Assembly: GCA_036924285.1 (NCBI GenBank)
Contig: JAYKYS010000001.1
Location: 171,501 to 235,500 of the forward strand
Reading direction: 5' to 3'
Length of the DNA stretch: 64,000 bases
DNA from: Asterella californica
Taxonomy: Eukaryota; Streptophyta; Marchantiopsida; Marchantiales; Aytoniaceae
This document shows, piece after piece, positions 12,301 to 21,852 of the stretch (within the stretch, counting starts at the first letter, position 1; each line of letters begins with the position of its first letter). Under the pieces are notes generated by a model, which made no database searches, was not told where the DNA came from, and saw only the letters and a program-made list of their open reading frames with translations. Position numbers and translations under genes: made by a program.

Positions 12301-12345
12301 AAAAATTTCAAAAATTCGTGCATCCTGTAATTTGTGGGCACCACA
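6368..12345 (-). mobile_element. Element H: 5,978-bp nested element, TG...CA ends, GAAGAC-rich
   Basis: Inserted into B's pol with a 5-bp duplication ATTCT. Left end is TGTAGTGACGTAGG; right end is GTGGGCACCACA. Ends of the TG...CA type with a 5-bp duplication are typical of LTR retroelements, and the outer bases form a short imperfect inverted repeat (TGTAGTG/CACCACA). I could not find two long direct repeats by eye. It may be a very long solo LTR, a large non-autonomous retroelement, or an unfamiliar class. GAAGAC/GTCTTC occurs about 70 times across it, in coding and non-coding parts. It has one long ORF on the minus strand (8,001-10,316). The flanks 6,368-8,000 and 10,317-12,345 hold no gene I can support. 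Strand is given by the ORF. Confidence 0.8.
8001..10316 (-). CDS. Element H long ORF with one internal amber stop; unassigned protein
   Basis: Function not recognised. On the minus strand the frame opens upstream without a Met. The first ATG is at 10,314-10,316, about ten codons inside the open stretch. It runs about 447 codons to a TAG at 8,973-8,975, then continues in the same frame to 8,001, about 770 codons in all. The N-terminal roughly 200 residues are Trp-rich and look globular (WTEDWWRKAF, VWDDRVPIYWGAYIHNYV). They are followed by an acidic, Ser-rich, low-complexity part with basic patches (RSLPPRKMRRVASS). After the amber comes a strong coiled coil (QLRKSNQELQTRVQQRDQEV; repeated EAAEARA) and an acidic tail. 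I see no RT, integrase, protease or transposase motif. The long frame on either side suggests selection or a recent single nonsense change (CAG to TAG is possible). It may be a structural protein of a non-autonomous element. Confidence 0.55.
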
Positions 12346-12350
12346 ATTCT
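12346..12350. repeat. Right target-site duplication of element H (ATTCT)
   Basis: Second copy of the 5-bp duplication. Element B resumes here with gatcctcgtaaaacctc, equivalent to gatcctggcaagtcctc in element D. Confidence 0.85.
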
Positions 12351-12990
12351 GATCCTCGTAAAACCTCAATCTTGTGATCCACCACCCGCCTTGGAGGTAA
12401 TTCAGGAGGTAACTCATCCGTCAAGACATCCTCAAACTCCTTAATCACTTCGCGAAGCACCTGCGGAAGTTTAGTCGCATCTCCTAATGTTTCCTCTTGT
12501 TCGCCACCGTCATCAAATCTGCAACTCGCATCAAACACATGACTCTGTCGTTGAACTCCATCTGTCTGCCTTTGATCAAATTCATCACAAAGTCGTCAAT
12601 TTCCGCACCTTTCGGATCAACCTCACTCCCAGCTTTCGCCCTTTAACTCTAACGTTCAACCTTAAAGGTTTTCGCCTAAGTTCCACTTCAAACCTGTCCA
12701 AGAAAGTGTTCCCCAACACCGCATGGATATCATCCATCTTGCACACCGTGAAGTTCTCTATGAACTCCAACTTCCCACACGCAAATCGTACGTCGAAGGT
12801 CACTTCAGAAGTTTGGTATGTCTTGCCCTTGGCAAAGCGCATCTGAATAGGCTTGTCAGCGTTGGAGGTAGACAAGCCCAACTTCTTCACCAACTTCGCA
12901 CTTATGAAAGAGTGGGTCGCTCTTGTATCCACAAGAAAAGTAACATCACGGTTATCATTTGGCTTGTGGAAACATCAGTCCCGACGTCTT
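12351..12990 (-). pseudogene. Element B aspartic protease and RT linker
   Basis: Minus-strand frames 12,308-12,538 (linker: VLREVIKEFEDVLTDELP, RRVVDHKIEVL) and 12,585-12,932 (protease). The protease begins DTRATHSFISAKLVKKLGLS. The family active site is DTGATHSFIS, as in element C, so the essential Gly is Arg here. It continues through VRFACGKLEFIENFTVC and HAVLGNTFLDRF, matching C and D. Joined to RT only across element H. Confidence 0.85.
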
Positions 12991-12994
12991 CTTC

Positions 12995-13535
12995 GTGGTT
13001 CTCAAGGTCACAATCATCTGGCCCTCGAACAAGTCCTTTGTAACAAACGCATTCATGCTACAATTACTAACCATAAGTTTCGTGCACCCCTTAGCAATAT
13101 GACCCGCCTCACCACAATTATAGCAAGTAAACTTAGTTCCATGGCCCTTCTGAGGTGTTTGCTCCTTAGGTTTTGTTTATGTTTGCTGCCGCTTTGAAGC
13201 CCTTGTTCTTTTTCTGGAACTTGTCCGTGCTGCGTGGTTGTCAAGGTCATAGTCATCTGGCCCCTCAACAAGTCCTTTGCAACAAACGCGTCCATGCTAC
13301 AGTTACTAACCTTAGGTTTCGTGCACCCCTTTGCAATATGGCCTGTCTCGTCACAATTGTAACAAGTAAACTTAGCACCATTGCACTTCTGAGGTGTTTG
13401 CCCCTTAGGTTTTGCTCCTGTTTGCTGCCGCTTTGCTGCCGGGGCAGAAGAATCCTTCCGATCTTTCTCACCCTCATCTCATTGTCGCTTGAAGCCCTTG
13501 TTCTTTTTCTGAAACTTGTCCGTGCTGAGTGGGTC
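12995..13535 (-). repeat. Tandem duplication of the zinc-knuckle region in element B
   Basis: Two imperfect copies (about 12,995-13,240 and 13,241-13,535), each running from the protease boundary through a CCHC knuckle to the gag linker. The knuckles read CYNCGEAGHIAKGC and CYNCDETGHIAKGC, both with CX2CX4HX4C spacing. Elements C and D have one knuckle each. The duplication breaks the frame between copies. Confidence 0.8.
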
Positions 13536-13667
13536 AAAAGGTTTCTGTTGCTGGACTTCGTCGTCTCCAATTCGCTCCGCTAGCTTGAAAAGTTCAGCAC
13601 TTGTCGCAGGTAGCTCCGGCATCTAGAAGAGAACCTTCTCCGAGCTAGACTTGAGTCCCCCAATAAA

Positions 13668-14452
13668 TCGTATGCATCTAACCCTTTCCCTTCCTATTTT
13701 GGCACTTTTTCGCTATGCAATTCAAGCGGGCTTGGTTTCCCCACCCCTTCAACGGGTGAACTGGGTAGCCAGTTGACAAGAAGATAACTTCGATTCGCCA
13801 GACGGGCTTATCTCGTGTGACACTATCCGCAAGGGTGCGCAAAACAAAACTACACGAGTATTACTCAGCATATGCAAATCATAAACTTCGGACAATAAAA
13901 GGCCAAGCAAGAAAAATTTCGTTAGTCGAGTCCTCCTTGGGTCCGACGGAGACTTCTTTACGAAAGAAGGGCCGAAGGTTCCGAAGAACTTGACAATTTT
14001 CGCGCACAACTTTTGTCGAGCACTACAAGCCTGCGGTTTCACTCTGAAAGTAGCTGTATAGCGTTTCAGGGGGCTTCATGGTCTGATGAAAAATAGTTCT
14101 AATTTCTATTTTATGGTCATCTTTAAGAATATGCTTTATGAGTAGGTTTTTACTTTGTATTAATAGTTGTTTTGTCAAAAAAGTACATAAATGGTTTGTC
14201 CTCTACCTAGTCTCTCGTATGGAAGGATAGAGTTCAAGATGGAGCGGAGTCTCCTTCAAACCCAAGGGGGACTCGACCAGCGGGAAGGGATGCGTGCGCG
14301 GTAAAGCCATTTCTGGTCTTCTCGGCCCTTTGGCCATAGGGTTCGGGGTGGGGGGCTGTGGCTTGACCCTGTTGCGTACGAAAAAACAAATTTTTTTTGC
14401 CGTGCGGCGAAACAACGTCGCTTTCTTGCCAGACGAAGCCGCCTTCGAAGAT
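13668..14452. other. Foreign block inside gag of element B, possibly organelle-derived
   Basis: B's gag matches D up to '...cccccaataaat' (13,667) and again from 'gtacatattttggtctcc' (14,453). The 785 bp between has no counterpart in C or D. There is no clear target duplication and no TG...CA ends. The base composition differs (for example tttttttgccgtgcggcg). Minus-strand frames such as 13,749-14,042 (FFGTFGPSFVKKSPSDP) and 14,234-14,458 look like plant mitochondrial sequence to me, but I cannot name a gene. Confidence 0.4.
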
Positions 14453-14960
14453 GTACATATTTTGGTCTCCTCAGTCCACTTGGAGAACGAATCCAGCTTG
14501 GCACTGAACTCGCGCACATAAGCGCTTAAGATCTCCGTCTGTTTCAACCTAACTCGCTCGACACCATACCGAATCTTTTTATACTCCGGAGTGAATCGTC
14601 CTACGAGCAACACCTTGAACTCTTTCCATCCAAGCACCGAGATAGTCAAAGCATGCTCTTCTTTGTATGCAGTCCACCAGAGAAGCACATGATCCTTCAG
14701 GAACGTAATCGCCGCTCTCATCTTGTCTGACTCTTGAGCGTGTTGCGTCTCAAAGTATAGGTCCAACTCAGTTAAGAAATCCTTAACTTTGCGAGTCCGT
14801 CTTATACTTGAAAATGGGGTCGGCAAATTCGTCTTACAAAGCTTCTTGGGGTACCTCAAGCTCAACGATACGTTTATCCCTGGAAATCATACCCTCCTGC
14901 ATGGTCTTCATCATCTTGATGAGTTTCGCATTCAAGGCTCTTTGACTTCTCGCGCTTGAA
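14453..14960 (-). pseudogene. Element B gag
   Basis: Minus-strand frame starting near 14,865: KVKDFLTELDLYFETQHAQE, WWTAYKEEHALTISVLGWKEF, RRFTPEYKKIR-like block, VREFSAKLDSFSKWTEE. This is a retrotransposon gag core and aligns with element C 17,740-18,110. It ends abruptly at the foreign block 13,668-14,452 and resumes at 13,667 to 13,535. The first part of gag upstream of 14,865 is frameshifted. Confidence 0.8.
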
Positions 14961-15267
14961 TCGTTGGACACCGTTGGCAAGACTCCATCTTGCTGCACCG
15001 GTGCCGCAGTTGGTATCGGGCTCTCTTGACGTTGGGATGAAAGTTGTCGGTTATCATCTCCTGACTGTACCTCGGGGTTAGCTCGGGTCGATCTGATCTC
15101 GATGTCAGCCGCCGCTCGTCTCTTGGTCTTCCTCTTGAAACTCTGTCTTACGTCGGCTATCGCTCCAAGTGTTCACCTAGAAACATTGATCCACTTCATG
15201 TCTCGCTTCTCTCCTCAAGCGTCCAGTCTACAGCCGTTACCTCAAGTTCTTGCTCATCGAAGCGTTG

Positions 15268-15279
15268 GTTCTGATACCA
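15268..15279 (-). promoter_or_regulatory. Primer binding site of element B
   Basis: Reads TGGTATCAGAAC on the minus strand, one base from the standard plant initiator-Met site (TGGTATCAGAGC). Lies directly inside the LTR end. Confidence 0.8.
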
Positions 15280-16104
15280 CTTTTCGCGCACCTACCGCCT
15301 TGTTGCGCCAGCGGAAGCTCTTGCTCAATAGGTCATGAAATTTACACCGCTAACCTACAAACCACCATCACAAGTTAACGTCCATGCACCAATTATCTTA
15401 ACTCTGTTTGGTCCAGACCAGAGCCGGACCGTCTCCCTAATCATCAAGCTCAGCATTCCCTAAGTCCTGACCTATACTCGTCTAGGTCGGTCCCAAAACA
15501 TGAGCAAGTCATAAGATGACTTGGGGCGGACTTCCCATAAAGTCTAGGTCCTAAACGGTACCTCCAGCACACCTAGCGGTCCAACTGCCCGTGATGTCCG
15601 TCTGGGTCCGAACGATGATCTAATCCGTCGACTCGTTCTCTAGTCTTGTCCTAGTCCTTACATCGTTCCAAGTCTAGACGTTCAAGTCTGGACCGGAATG
15701 TGCCTTGGAACCAGTCCAGCCATCACCTCATGCCCCTAGAATCCGTACGCCGAAAGCTGGAGTCGGATGACTCGTCTTGGCTCACCCACGCATTGAGTCC
15801 CCTTCATATATGCTTCTGAGGATCGGCGGCTCCGCCGTCCTCTTTGGTCCCTGAAAATTATACCTCAACCCGATCCTAGTTCGTTCATAATTCTCAGCTC
15901 GGGGGTCAGTTCGAGGAGTTCTACATATCACTGGAAAAGTCTCGGCGCTTTCCAGAAATCTGTGGTCCAGATCCAAACTCAAACCCTATGGTTCGGACCA
16001 GCGTCTGAACCACGGTCCGTCTGCATCTCTGACCCAGGTCTCGGATCACGTCTCTGACTCCCCGACCAAGCAATTAAGTCCTACTCGTAGTGTTCACAAC
16101 CTCG
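15280..16104 (-). repeat. 5' LTR of element B (lacks its first ~65 bp)
   Basis: Reverse complement of the LTR of C: the end block 'accgccttgttgcgccagcgg' is at 15,294 and the internal block ctctaatcatcaagctcagc is also present. Homology continues to 'gttcacaacct' at about 16,102. The beginning TGTCG... is missing, replaced by the LTR of C running the other way. Confidence 0.8.
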
Positions 16105-16105
16105 C

Positions 16106-17312
16106 TGTCGCGATCCTCAATCTCAAGATCGGACGCAGACGCGAACAACAGAACTCTAGCGGACTTGCACTAGGTTGTGAACGCTGCGAGTAGGACTTAA
16201 TGGCTTGGTCGGGAAGTCGAGATCAGATGAACCCTAAGTGGTTCTCTGAACCAAGGTTGAAACATTGGGTTAGGACATAAGGGCCTACCCCAAAACGACC
16301 CCAGAAGAACGCTGACCTAAGAAGGCAAGTCTGAGAACGGATCGAAATATAAGTCTGAGACGTGGGTCTCCAGACGAATGCTGACCTAAGGGGGCGAGTC
16401 TGAGAACAGACCGCAACATACGTCTGAAACATAGATCTGAGACATAGATCTGAGACGTGAGATCGAGACGTTGGTCTGAGACGCAGATGGACCGTGGTTC
16501 ACGCTGGTCCGAACCACAAGGTTCGAGTCTAGGTCTCGATCACAGTCTTCCAAAAATGACCAAGTGTTGGAGCTCCAGCGACGTTTTAAGTCGTGGACGG
16601 AGCTCCACAAGGTCTGGATCTCAAGGTGAGTAACGTATCATTGGAAAGGCCTCGGCAAGAGCTTTCCAGTGATATGTAGAACTCCTCGAACTGACTTCCG
16701 AGCTGAGAATCATGGCCGAACCAGGATCGAGTTGTGATATAATTTTTAAGGACCAAAGAGGAGGGCGGGGCCGCCGATCCTCAAAAGTATATATGAGCGG
16801 GGTTCGATGTCTGGCTGGGCCAAGACGAGTCACCTGACCCCAAGGTTCGGCAGACGGACTCTAGGGGCATGAGGTGACAGTTGGGTCGGTTCCTAGGCAC
16901 ATTTCGGTCTAGACTTGGATATCTGGACTTACGAACGATGTAAGGACTGGAGCAAGACTAGGGAACGAGTCGGCGGGTTAGACCGCCGTTTAGGAGCCTA
17001 GACTCAGATGGACATCACGGGTGGTTGGGCCGCTAGGTGTGCTGGAGGCACCGTTTAGGACCCTGGACTTTATGGGAAGTCCTCCCCAAGTCATCTTGTG
17101 ACTTGTTCATGTTTAGGGACCGACCTAGGTGGGTCTAGGTCGGGACTTAGGGATTGCTGAGCTTGATGATTAGAGAGACGGTCCGGCTCCTCTCCGGACC
17201 AAATAGAGTTACGGTAAGTGGTGCTTGGACGCTAACTTGTGATGTGATTTACATGTTAGCGGTGTAAATTTTATGACCTACTGAACAAGAGCTTCAGCTG
17301 ACGCAACAAGGC
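16106..17312 (+). repeat. 5' LTR of element C
   Basis: Begins TGTCGCGATCCTC and contains all the blocks of the family LTR, including a TATA-like stretch (agtatatatgagcgggg at about 16,786). It ends at 'acgcaacaaggc'. Compared with D it lacks about 20 bp (ggtgcgcgaaaagt) just before the PBS, as if deleted between two ggta repeats. About 1.2 kb long. Confidence 0.85.
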
Positions 17313-17323
17313 GGTATCAGAGC
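17313..17323 (+). promoter_or_regulatory. Primer binding site of element C
   Basis: GGTATCAGAGC, complementary to the 3' end of initiator Met tRNA. The leading T of the standard site is lost with the small deletion at the LTR end. Confidence 0.8.
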
Positions 17324-17592
17324 TGACGCTTCGGTGAGCGAGAACTTGAGGTAGCGGCTGAAGGCTGGACGCTTGAGGAGAGACGCGAGACACGAAGCGG
17401 ATCAACGTTTCTAGCTGAACACTTGGAGTGATGACCGACGTAAGACATAGTTCCAAGAGGAAGACCAAGAGACGAGCGGCGGCTGACACTAGGACCAGAT
17501 CAACTCGAGCTAGCCCCGAGGCACAGTCAGGAGACGATAACTGACAACTTTCGTCCCAATGTCAAGGGAGCCCAGTACCAGCTACGGCACCG

Positions 17593-18480
17593 GTGCAGCA
17601 AGATGGAGTCTTGCCAGCGGTGCCCAACGATTCAGACGCGATGATTCAGGGTATGGTCTTCAGTGATAAACGTATCGCTGAGCTTGAGACAGACCAAGAG
17701 AGTTCTTCGTCTACCAGAAAGCTTTGTAAGACAAATTTGTCGACCCCGTTTTCAGGTATAGGACGTGCTCGCAAGGTTAAGGATTTCTTAACTGAGTTGG
17801 ACTTATACTTTGAGGCGCAACATGCTCAGGAGTCAGACAAGGTGAGAGCGACGATTACGTTCATGGAGGATCATGCGCTTCTCGGATGGACTGCATACAA
17901 GGATGAGCATGTTTTGACGGTCTCGGCGCTTGGTTGGAAGGAGTTCAAGGTGTTGCTCGCGAGACGATTCACTCCGGAGTATCAAAGAATTCGGGATGGT
18001 GTCGAGCTAGTTAGGTTTAAGCAGACGGGGACCTTAAATGCTTATGTGCGCTAGTTCAGTACTAAGCTGGATTCGTTCTCCAAGTGGACTGAGGAGATCA
18101 AAATATGTATATTCATTGAGGGACTCAAGTCTAGCTCGGAGAAGGCTCTCTTCTGGAAGCCGGAGCTAGATGCGACGAGTGCCGAACTTTTGAAGCTAGC
18201 GGAGCGAATTGGGAACAACGAAGTCCAGCAACAGAAACCTTTTGAACCACGTAGCACGGACAAGTTTCAAAACAAGAACAAGAGATCCATCTCATCCTCA
18301 ATGGGATGAGGATGAGAAGGATCAGAAGCGTTCTTCTGTCCCGGCAGCAAAGCGGCAGTAAAAAGGAGCAAAACCTAAGGGGCAAACACCTCAGAAGGGC
18401 AATGGTGCTAAGTTTACTTGCTACAATTGTGGCGAGGTGGACCATATTGCTAAGGGATGCACGAAACCTAAGGCTAGTAA
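17593..18480 (+). pseudogene. Element C gag with CCHC zinc knuckle
   Basis: The open frame 17,593-18,054 holds the gag core (KVKDFLTELDLYFEAQHAQE, LGWKEFKVLLARRFTPEYQR). A TAG at 18,052 replaces the Glu of VREFS. Past it the frame resumes with FSKWTEEIKICI and SSSEKALFWKPELDATSAE. A zinc knuckle CYNCGEVDHIAKGC (CX2CX4HX4C) lies at about 18,422-18,463. The structural capsid protein of the element; no longer translatable as one piece. Confidence 0.85.
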
Positions 18481-18982
18481 CTGTAACATGTATGCGTTTG
18501 TTGCAAAGGACTTGTTGGAGGACCATATGACTGTGACCTTGAGAACCACAAAGAAGACGCCGGGACTAATGTTTCTACAAGCCAAAGTTGCTTACCGTGA
18601 TGTTACTTTTCTTGTGGACACAGGAGCGACCCACTCCTTCATAAGTCTGATGTTGGTGAAGAAGTTGGGCTTGTCTATCTCCAAGGCAGACAAGCCTATT
18701 CATGTGTGCTTTGCCAAGGACAAGACGTACCAAACTTCTGAAGTGGCCTTGGACGTACGATTTGCGTGTGGGAAGTTGGAGTTCACAGAGAACTTCACGG
18801 TGTGCGAGATGGATGATATCCATGCGGTTTTGGGGAACACTTTCTTGGACAAGTTTGAAATGAAACTTAGACGGAAACCTTTAAGGTTGAACGTAAGAGT
18901 TAAAGGGCGGAAGCTGGGAGTGAGGCTGATCCGAAAGGCGCTGAAAATTGACGAATTTGCTGTGAATTTGATCAAAGGCTGA
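18481..18982 (+). pseudogene. Element C aspartic protease
   Basis: Open from 18,437 to 18,982. The active site DTGATHSFIS is intact at about 18,619-18,648, followed by VRFACGKLEFTENFTVC and HAVLGNTFLDKF. In Ty3-type elements this domain cuts the gag-pol polyprotein. A TGA at 18,980-18,982 ends it before the RT linker. Confidence 0.85.
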
Positions 18983-19059
18983 CAGATGAACTTCAACGAC
19001 GGAGTCATGTGTTTGATGCGGGTTGCAGAATTGATGACAGGTGGCGAACAAGAGAAAAC

Positions 19060-20480
19060 ATCATGAGATGCGACTAAACTTCCGAAGGTGCTTCACGAAG
19101 TGATTAAGGAGTTTGAGGATGTCTTGACGGATGAGTTACCTGCTGAATTATCTCCAAGGCGGGTGGTGGATCACAAGATTGAGGTCTTACCATGATCAGA
19201 ACCACCTTCTTAAGCCCCTTACCGACTCAATCAGGTGGAACTCCTTGAGTTGAAAAGGCAACTCCGCGAGCTATTAGCGTGGGGATATATTCGAACCAGT
19301 AAGTCACCTTATGGAGTCTCAGTTATTTTTGCAAAGAAGAAAGATGGGAAGTTACGACTCTGCGTAGATTATCGTGCACTCAATAAGATGACAATGACGA
19401 ATAATTATCCTTTGCCAAGGATAGACGACCTCTTTGATAGGCTAACGGACGCCAAGTACTTCAGTAGGATAGACTTGAAGTCAAGATATTACCAGATCCG
19501 GATAGCTGATCTAGATGTTAGAAGACCGCTTGTCGAACCAGATACGGATTGTTTGAATTCGTGGTAATGTCATTTGGACTCTGCAACGCCCCTTCGACGT
19601 TCACTACACTGAACACAATTTCTCGTGAGGAGATGGATGAGTTTGTCATCGTTTACATTGATGACATCTTGATGTACTCCAAAACCTTGGAGTCGCACAT
19701 GGAGTAGCTAAGGGTGGTGTTGACGAAGCTGCGGGAGCATAAGCTGTTTGCCAACGTTGACAAGAGTGAGTTTGGTTTGGAACGATTAACTTCTTGAGAC
19801 ATGTCATTAGTGTAGAAGGAGTCGGCCTGGATATGCAGAAGGTGGACGCGATTGTGACTTGAGAGTCTCCGACTACAGTGAAAGGGATGCGACGATTCTT
19901 AGGATTGACGCAGTTCGACAACAAGTACGTGAAAGGGTTTTCAAAGATCGCAAAGCCGCTGACGGACTGGACGGACAAAGACGCACAAGTAAGTTGGACC
20001 AAGGAGGTGGATGATGCATTTCAGACGATCAAAGCTATTTTGTCAAAGGCGGTAGTTTTGAAGTTGCCGGAGTTCGACAAACCATTCGAGGTGCACACGG
20101 ACGCGAGAGACTATACAATTAACGGAGTGTTGGTGCAGGATGAAAAACCTGTAGTGTACGAAAGCAAGAAGTTATCTGGGACGAAGAGTCGATTATCGAC
20201 TCACGAGAAGGAACTGTTTGCGGTGATTCATTGCTTGAGGAAATGACGACATTACTTGGGACTTCACAAAACTCAAGTGTATACTGATAATAATTTCCTC
20301 AAGTACTTTGAGACACAAGATCGGGTGACGCCAAAGCAACTATGATGGCATGATACCTTGGTGATCATGAATGTGGAATTAATCTACAAAGCAGGAAAAG
20401 ACAATGTGGTTCCTGACGCCTTGAGTCGCAAGGAAGAATATTTTCCATCGGCCACACAGATTTTGCGAGCTATGTATCCT
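19060..20480 (+). pseudogene. Element C reverse transcriptase and RNase H
   Basis: The linker VIKEFEDVLTDELP is at about 19,100. RT fingers follow ([29 protein letters not shown]), then [14 protein letters not shown]. After a frameshift come [12 protein letters not shown] and the catalytic box [10 protein letters not shown], intact at about 19,655. RNase H (19,878-20,246) has TDARDYTINGVLVQ and ESKKLSGTKSRLSTHEKEL, then a TGA, then an end at about 20,430 (DALSRK). It copies RNA to DNA and removes the template in active relatives. Confidence 0.85.
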
Positions 20481-20519
20481 AAGGAGTCAGACTTGGAGAG
20501 GTAAGTATGTGAAGGTTAC

Positions 20520-21836
20520 ATGAGCGACGACCAAGCAAAGGAGTACTTGGAACAGCTCAAGCGAGGAGTGAAGTTGCAGAACATGCAGCTGAGACATGAC
20601 TTACTCATGTTCAAGCAAAGTCGGGTTTATGTGGGACAAAGAAAACTTAGGACTAAGTTGCTCAAAGAATGTCATGATGCGCCCTTATCAGGTCATAAAG
20701 GAGAGAAGTCCATTTTAGCAGTGGTAGCTAAAAATTTTTTTGGCTCCACATGAAAGACGATGTCGTCCACTTTGTGAAAACATGCGGAACTTGTCAGGCG
20801 AATCGCGTTTCTTATCAAAAGAAACATGGGCTGCTTCATCTTTTGTCGATTCCAACCAGACCTTGCAAAAGCATAAGCATGGACTTCATCACCTCTCTGC
20901 TTGACTCGAATGGATACCATGCAATCTTTGTGATAGTTGACCGGTTTAGCAAACTTGTGAAGTTTACACCGACCTTGGATACTGCAACAGCATTCACGAC
21001 TTCTCGGTTGTTCCTAGATACCTGGTGGCGTTCACATGGATTGCCTCGAAGTATTATTTTAGACCGAGACTCTAAGTTCACAAGTGTCTTTTGAAAACAC
21101 TTGTTACAAAAATTGGAGACTAAGTTAAAATTTAGTACAGTCTTTCATCCGAAAACAGATGGACAAATGGAACGAGTTAACTCGATTCTGAATCAAAACT
21201 TGAGGAATTATGTGAGCGCGGACCAAAGTGATTGAGCGGAGTGGCTCAATCTTGCAGAATATTGTTAAAATTCCACGAAGCATTCAGCGACCGATGAATG
21301 GCCTTTCTTGCTGACTTACGGATATGAGCCAGAAGGGCCTCTTGACTTGACTCTTGCAGAGAGTTCTACATCGGCACGACCAAGAACACGGCAAACATCA
21401 GCCGAAGAGTTGATTGTGGAAATGCAGCGACACGAGGAACAAGTAAAGAAGAACCTCCAGAAGACGCAGCAACGTTACACGAAGCAGGTAAACAAGCATC
21501 GGTGCCAAGTGAAGTTTCAAATGGGCGAAGAAGTATGGTTAAGTACGAAGAACTTCATCCTTCCGGAGGGGATATCGGTGAAAATTTCATCCAAGTTTGC
21601 GAGAACTTTTGTCATTGTCAAGAATCCGTACAAAGATGTCTATATGTTAGACCTTCCTCGCGAGTGGCAGTTGCATCCGACTTTCCATGTTTCTTTATTA
21701 AAGAAATACTTCAAGGATGATTTGCAACCGGAGTGTAAACAAATACTCAGGCCTCAACCTAAAGTCGTGCAAGACGAAGCAGAATACGAGGTAGAGACCA
21801 TTTTGCGATCGCGGCGTAAATCTAATCGGATGGAGG
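20520..21836 (+). pseudogene. Element C integrase and partial chromodomain
   Basis: N-terminal zinc region at 20,640-20,800: H..H (CHDAPLSGHKGEKS) then C..C (TCGTCQANR). The catalytic core has Asp in SMDFITSL (about 20,879), Asp in ILDRDSKFTS (about 21,058) and Glu in DGQMERVN (about 21,160), so the DDE set is complete. Stops lie at 21,094 and 21,231. The C-terminal frame 21,308-21,830 has the GEEVWLSTKNF block, HPTFHVSLLKKYF, and the chromodomain start YEVETILRSRR. It breaks off at the junction with D. Confidence 0.85.
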
Positions 21837-21852
21837 TCCGCCTCGTCACAAA

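Larger units (their letters stand above)
4908..16105 (-). mobile_element. Element B: chromovirus on minus strand, interrupted by two insertions
   Basis: Read on the minus strand from right to left: partial LTR (15,280-16,102), PBS (15,268-15,279), gag, zinc knuckles, protease, RT, RNase H, then truncation at about 4,908 before the integrase core. Element H (6,368-12,345) interrupts it at the start of RT. A second foreign block (about 13,668-14,452) interrupts gag. Homology to D allows both joins to be placed almost to the base. Its own proteins are dead: the protease triad reads DTR instead of DTG and the RT box reads YIDN instead of YIDD. Confidence 0.85.
16106..21836 (+). mobile_element. 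Element C: the most complete chromovirus copy, 3'-truncated
   Basis: Order: LTR, PBS, gag, CCHC knuckle, protease, RT, RNase H, integrase, first half of the chromodomain. It stops at 'ctaatcggatgg' near 21,833 and switches to element D on the opposite strand, so the end of the chromodomain and the 3' LTR are missing. Catalytic motifs are mostly intact, but stop codons (for example about 18,052, 18,980, 19,194, 19,565, 20,244, 21,094) and frameshifts separate the domains. Confidence 0.88.

Noticed and set aside
15102..15338. ORF across the LTR end of element B
   Set aside because: It runs antisense through the PBS and LTR border. Shadow of non-coding element sequence.
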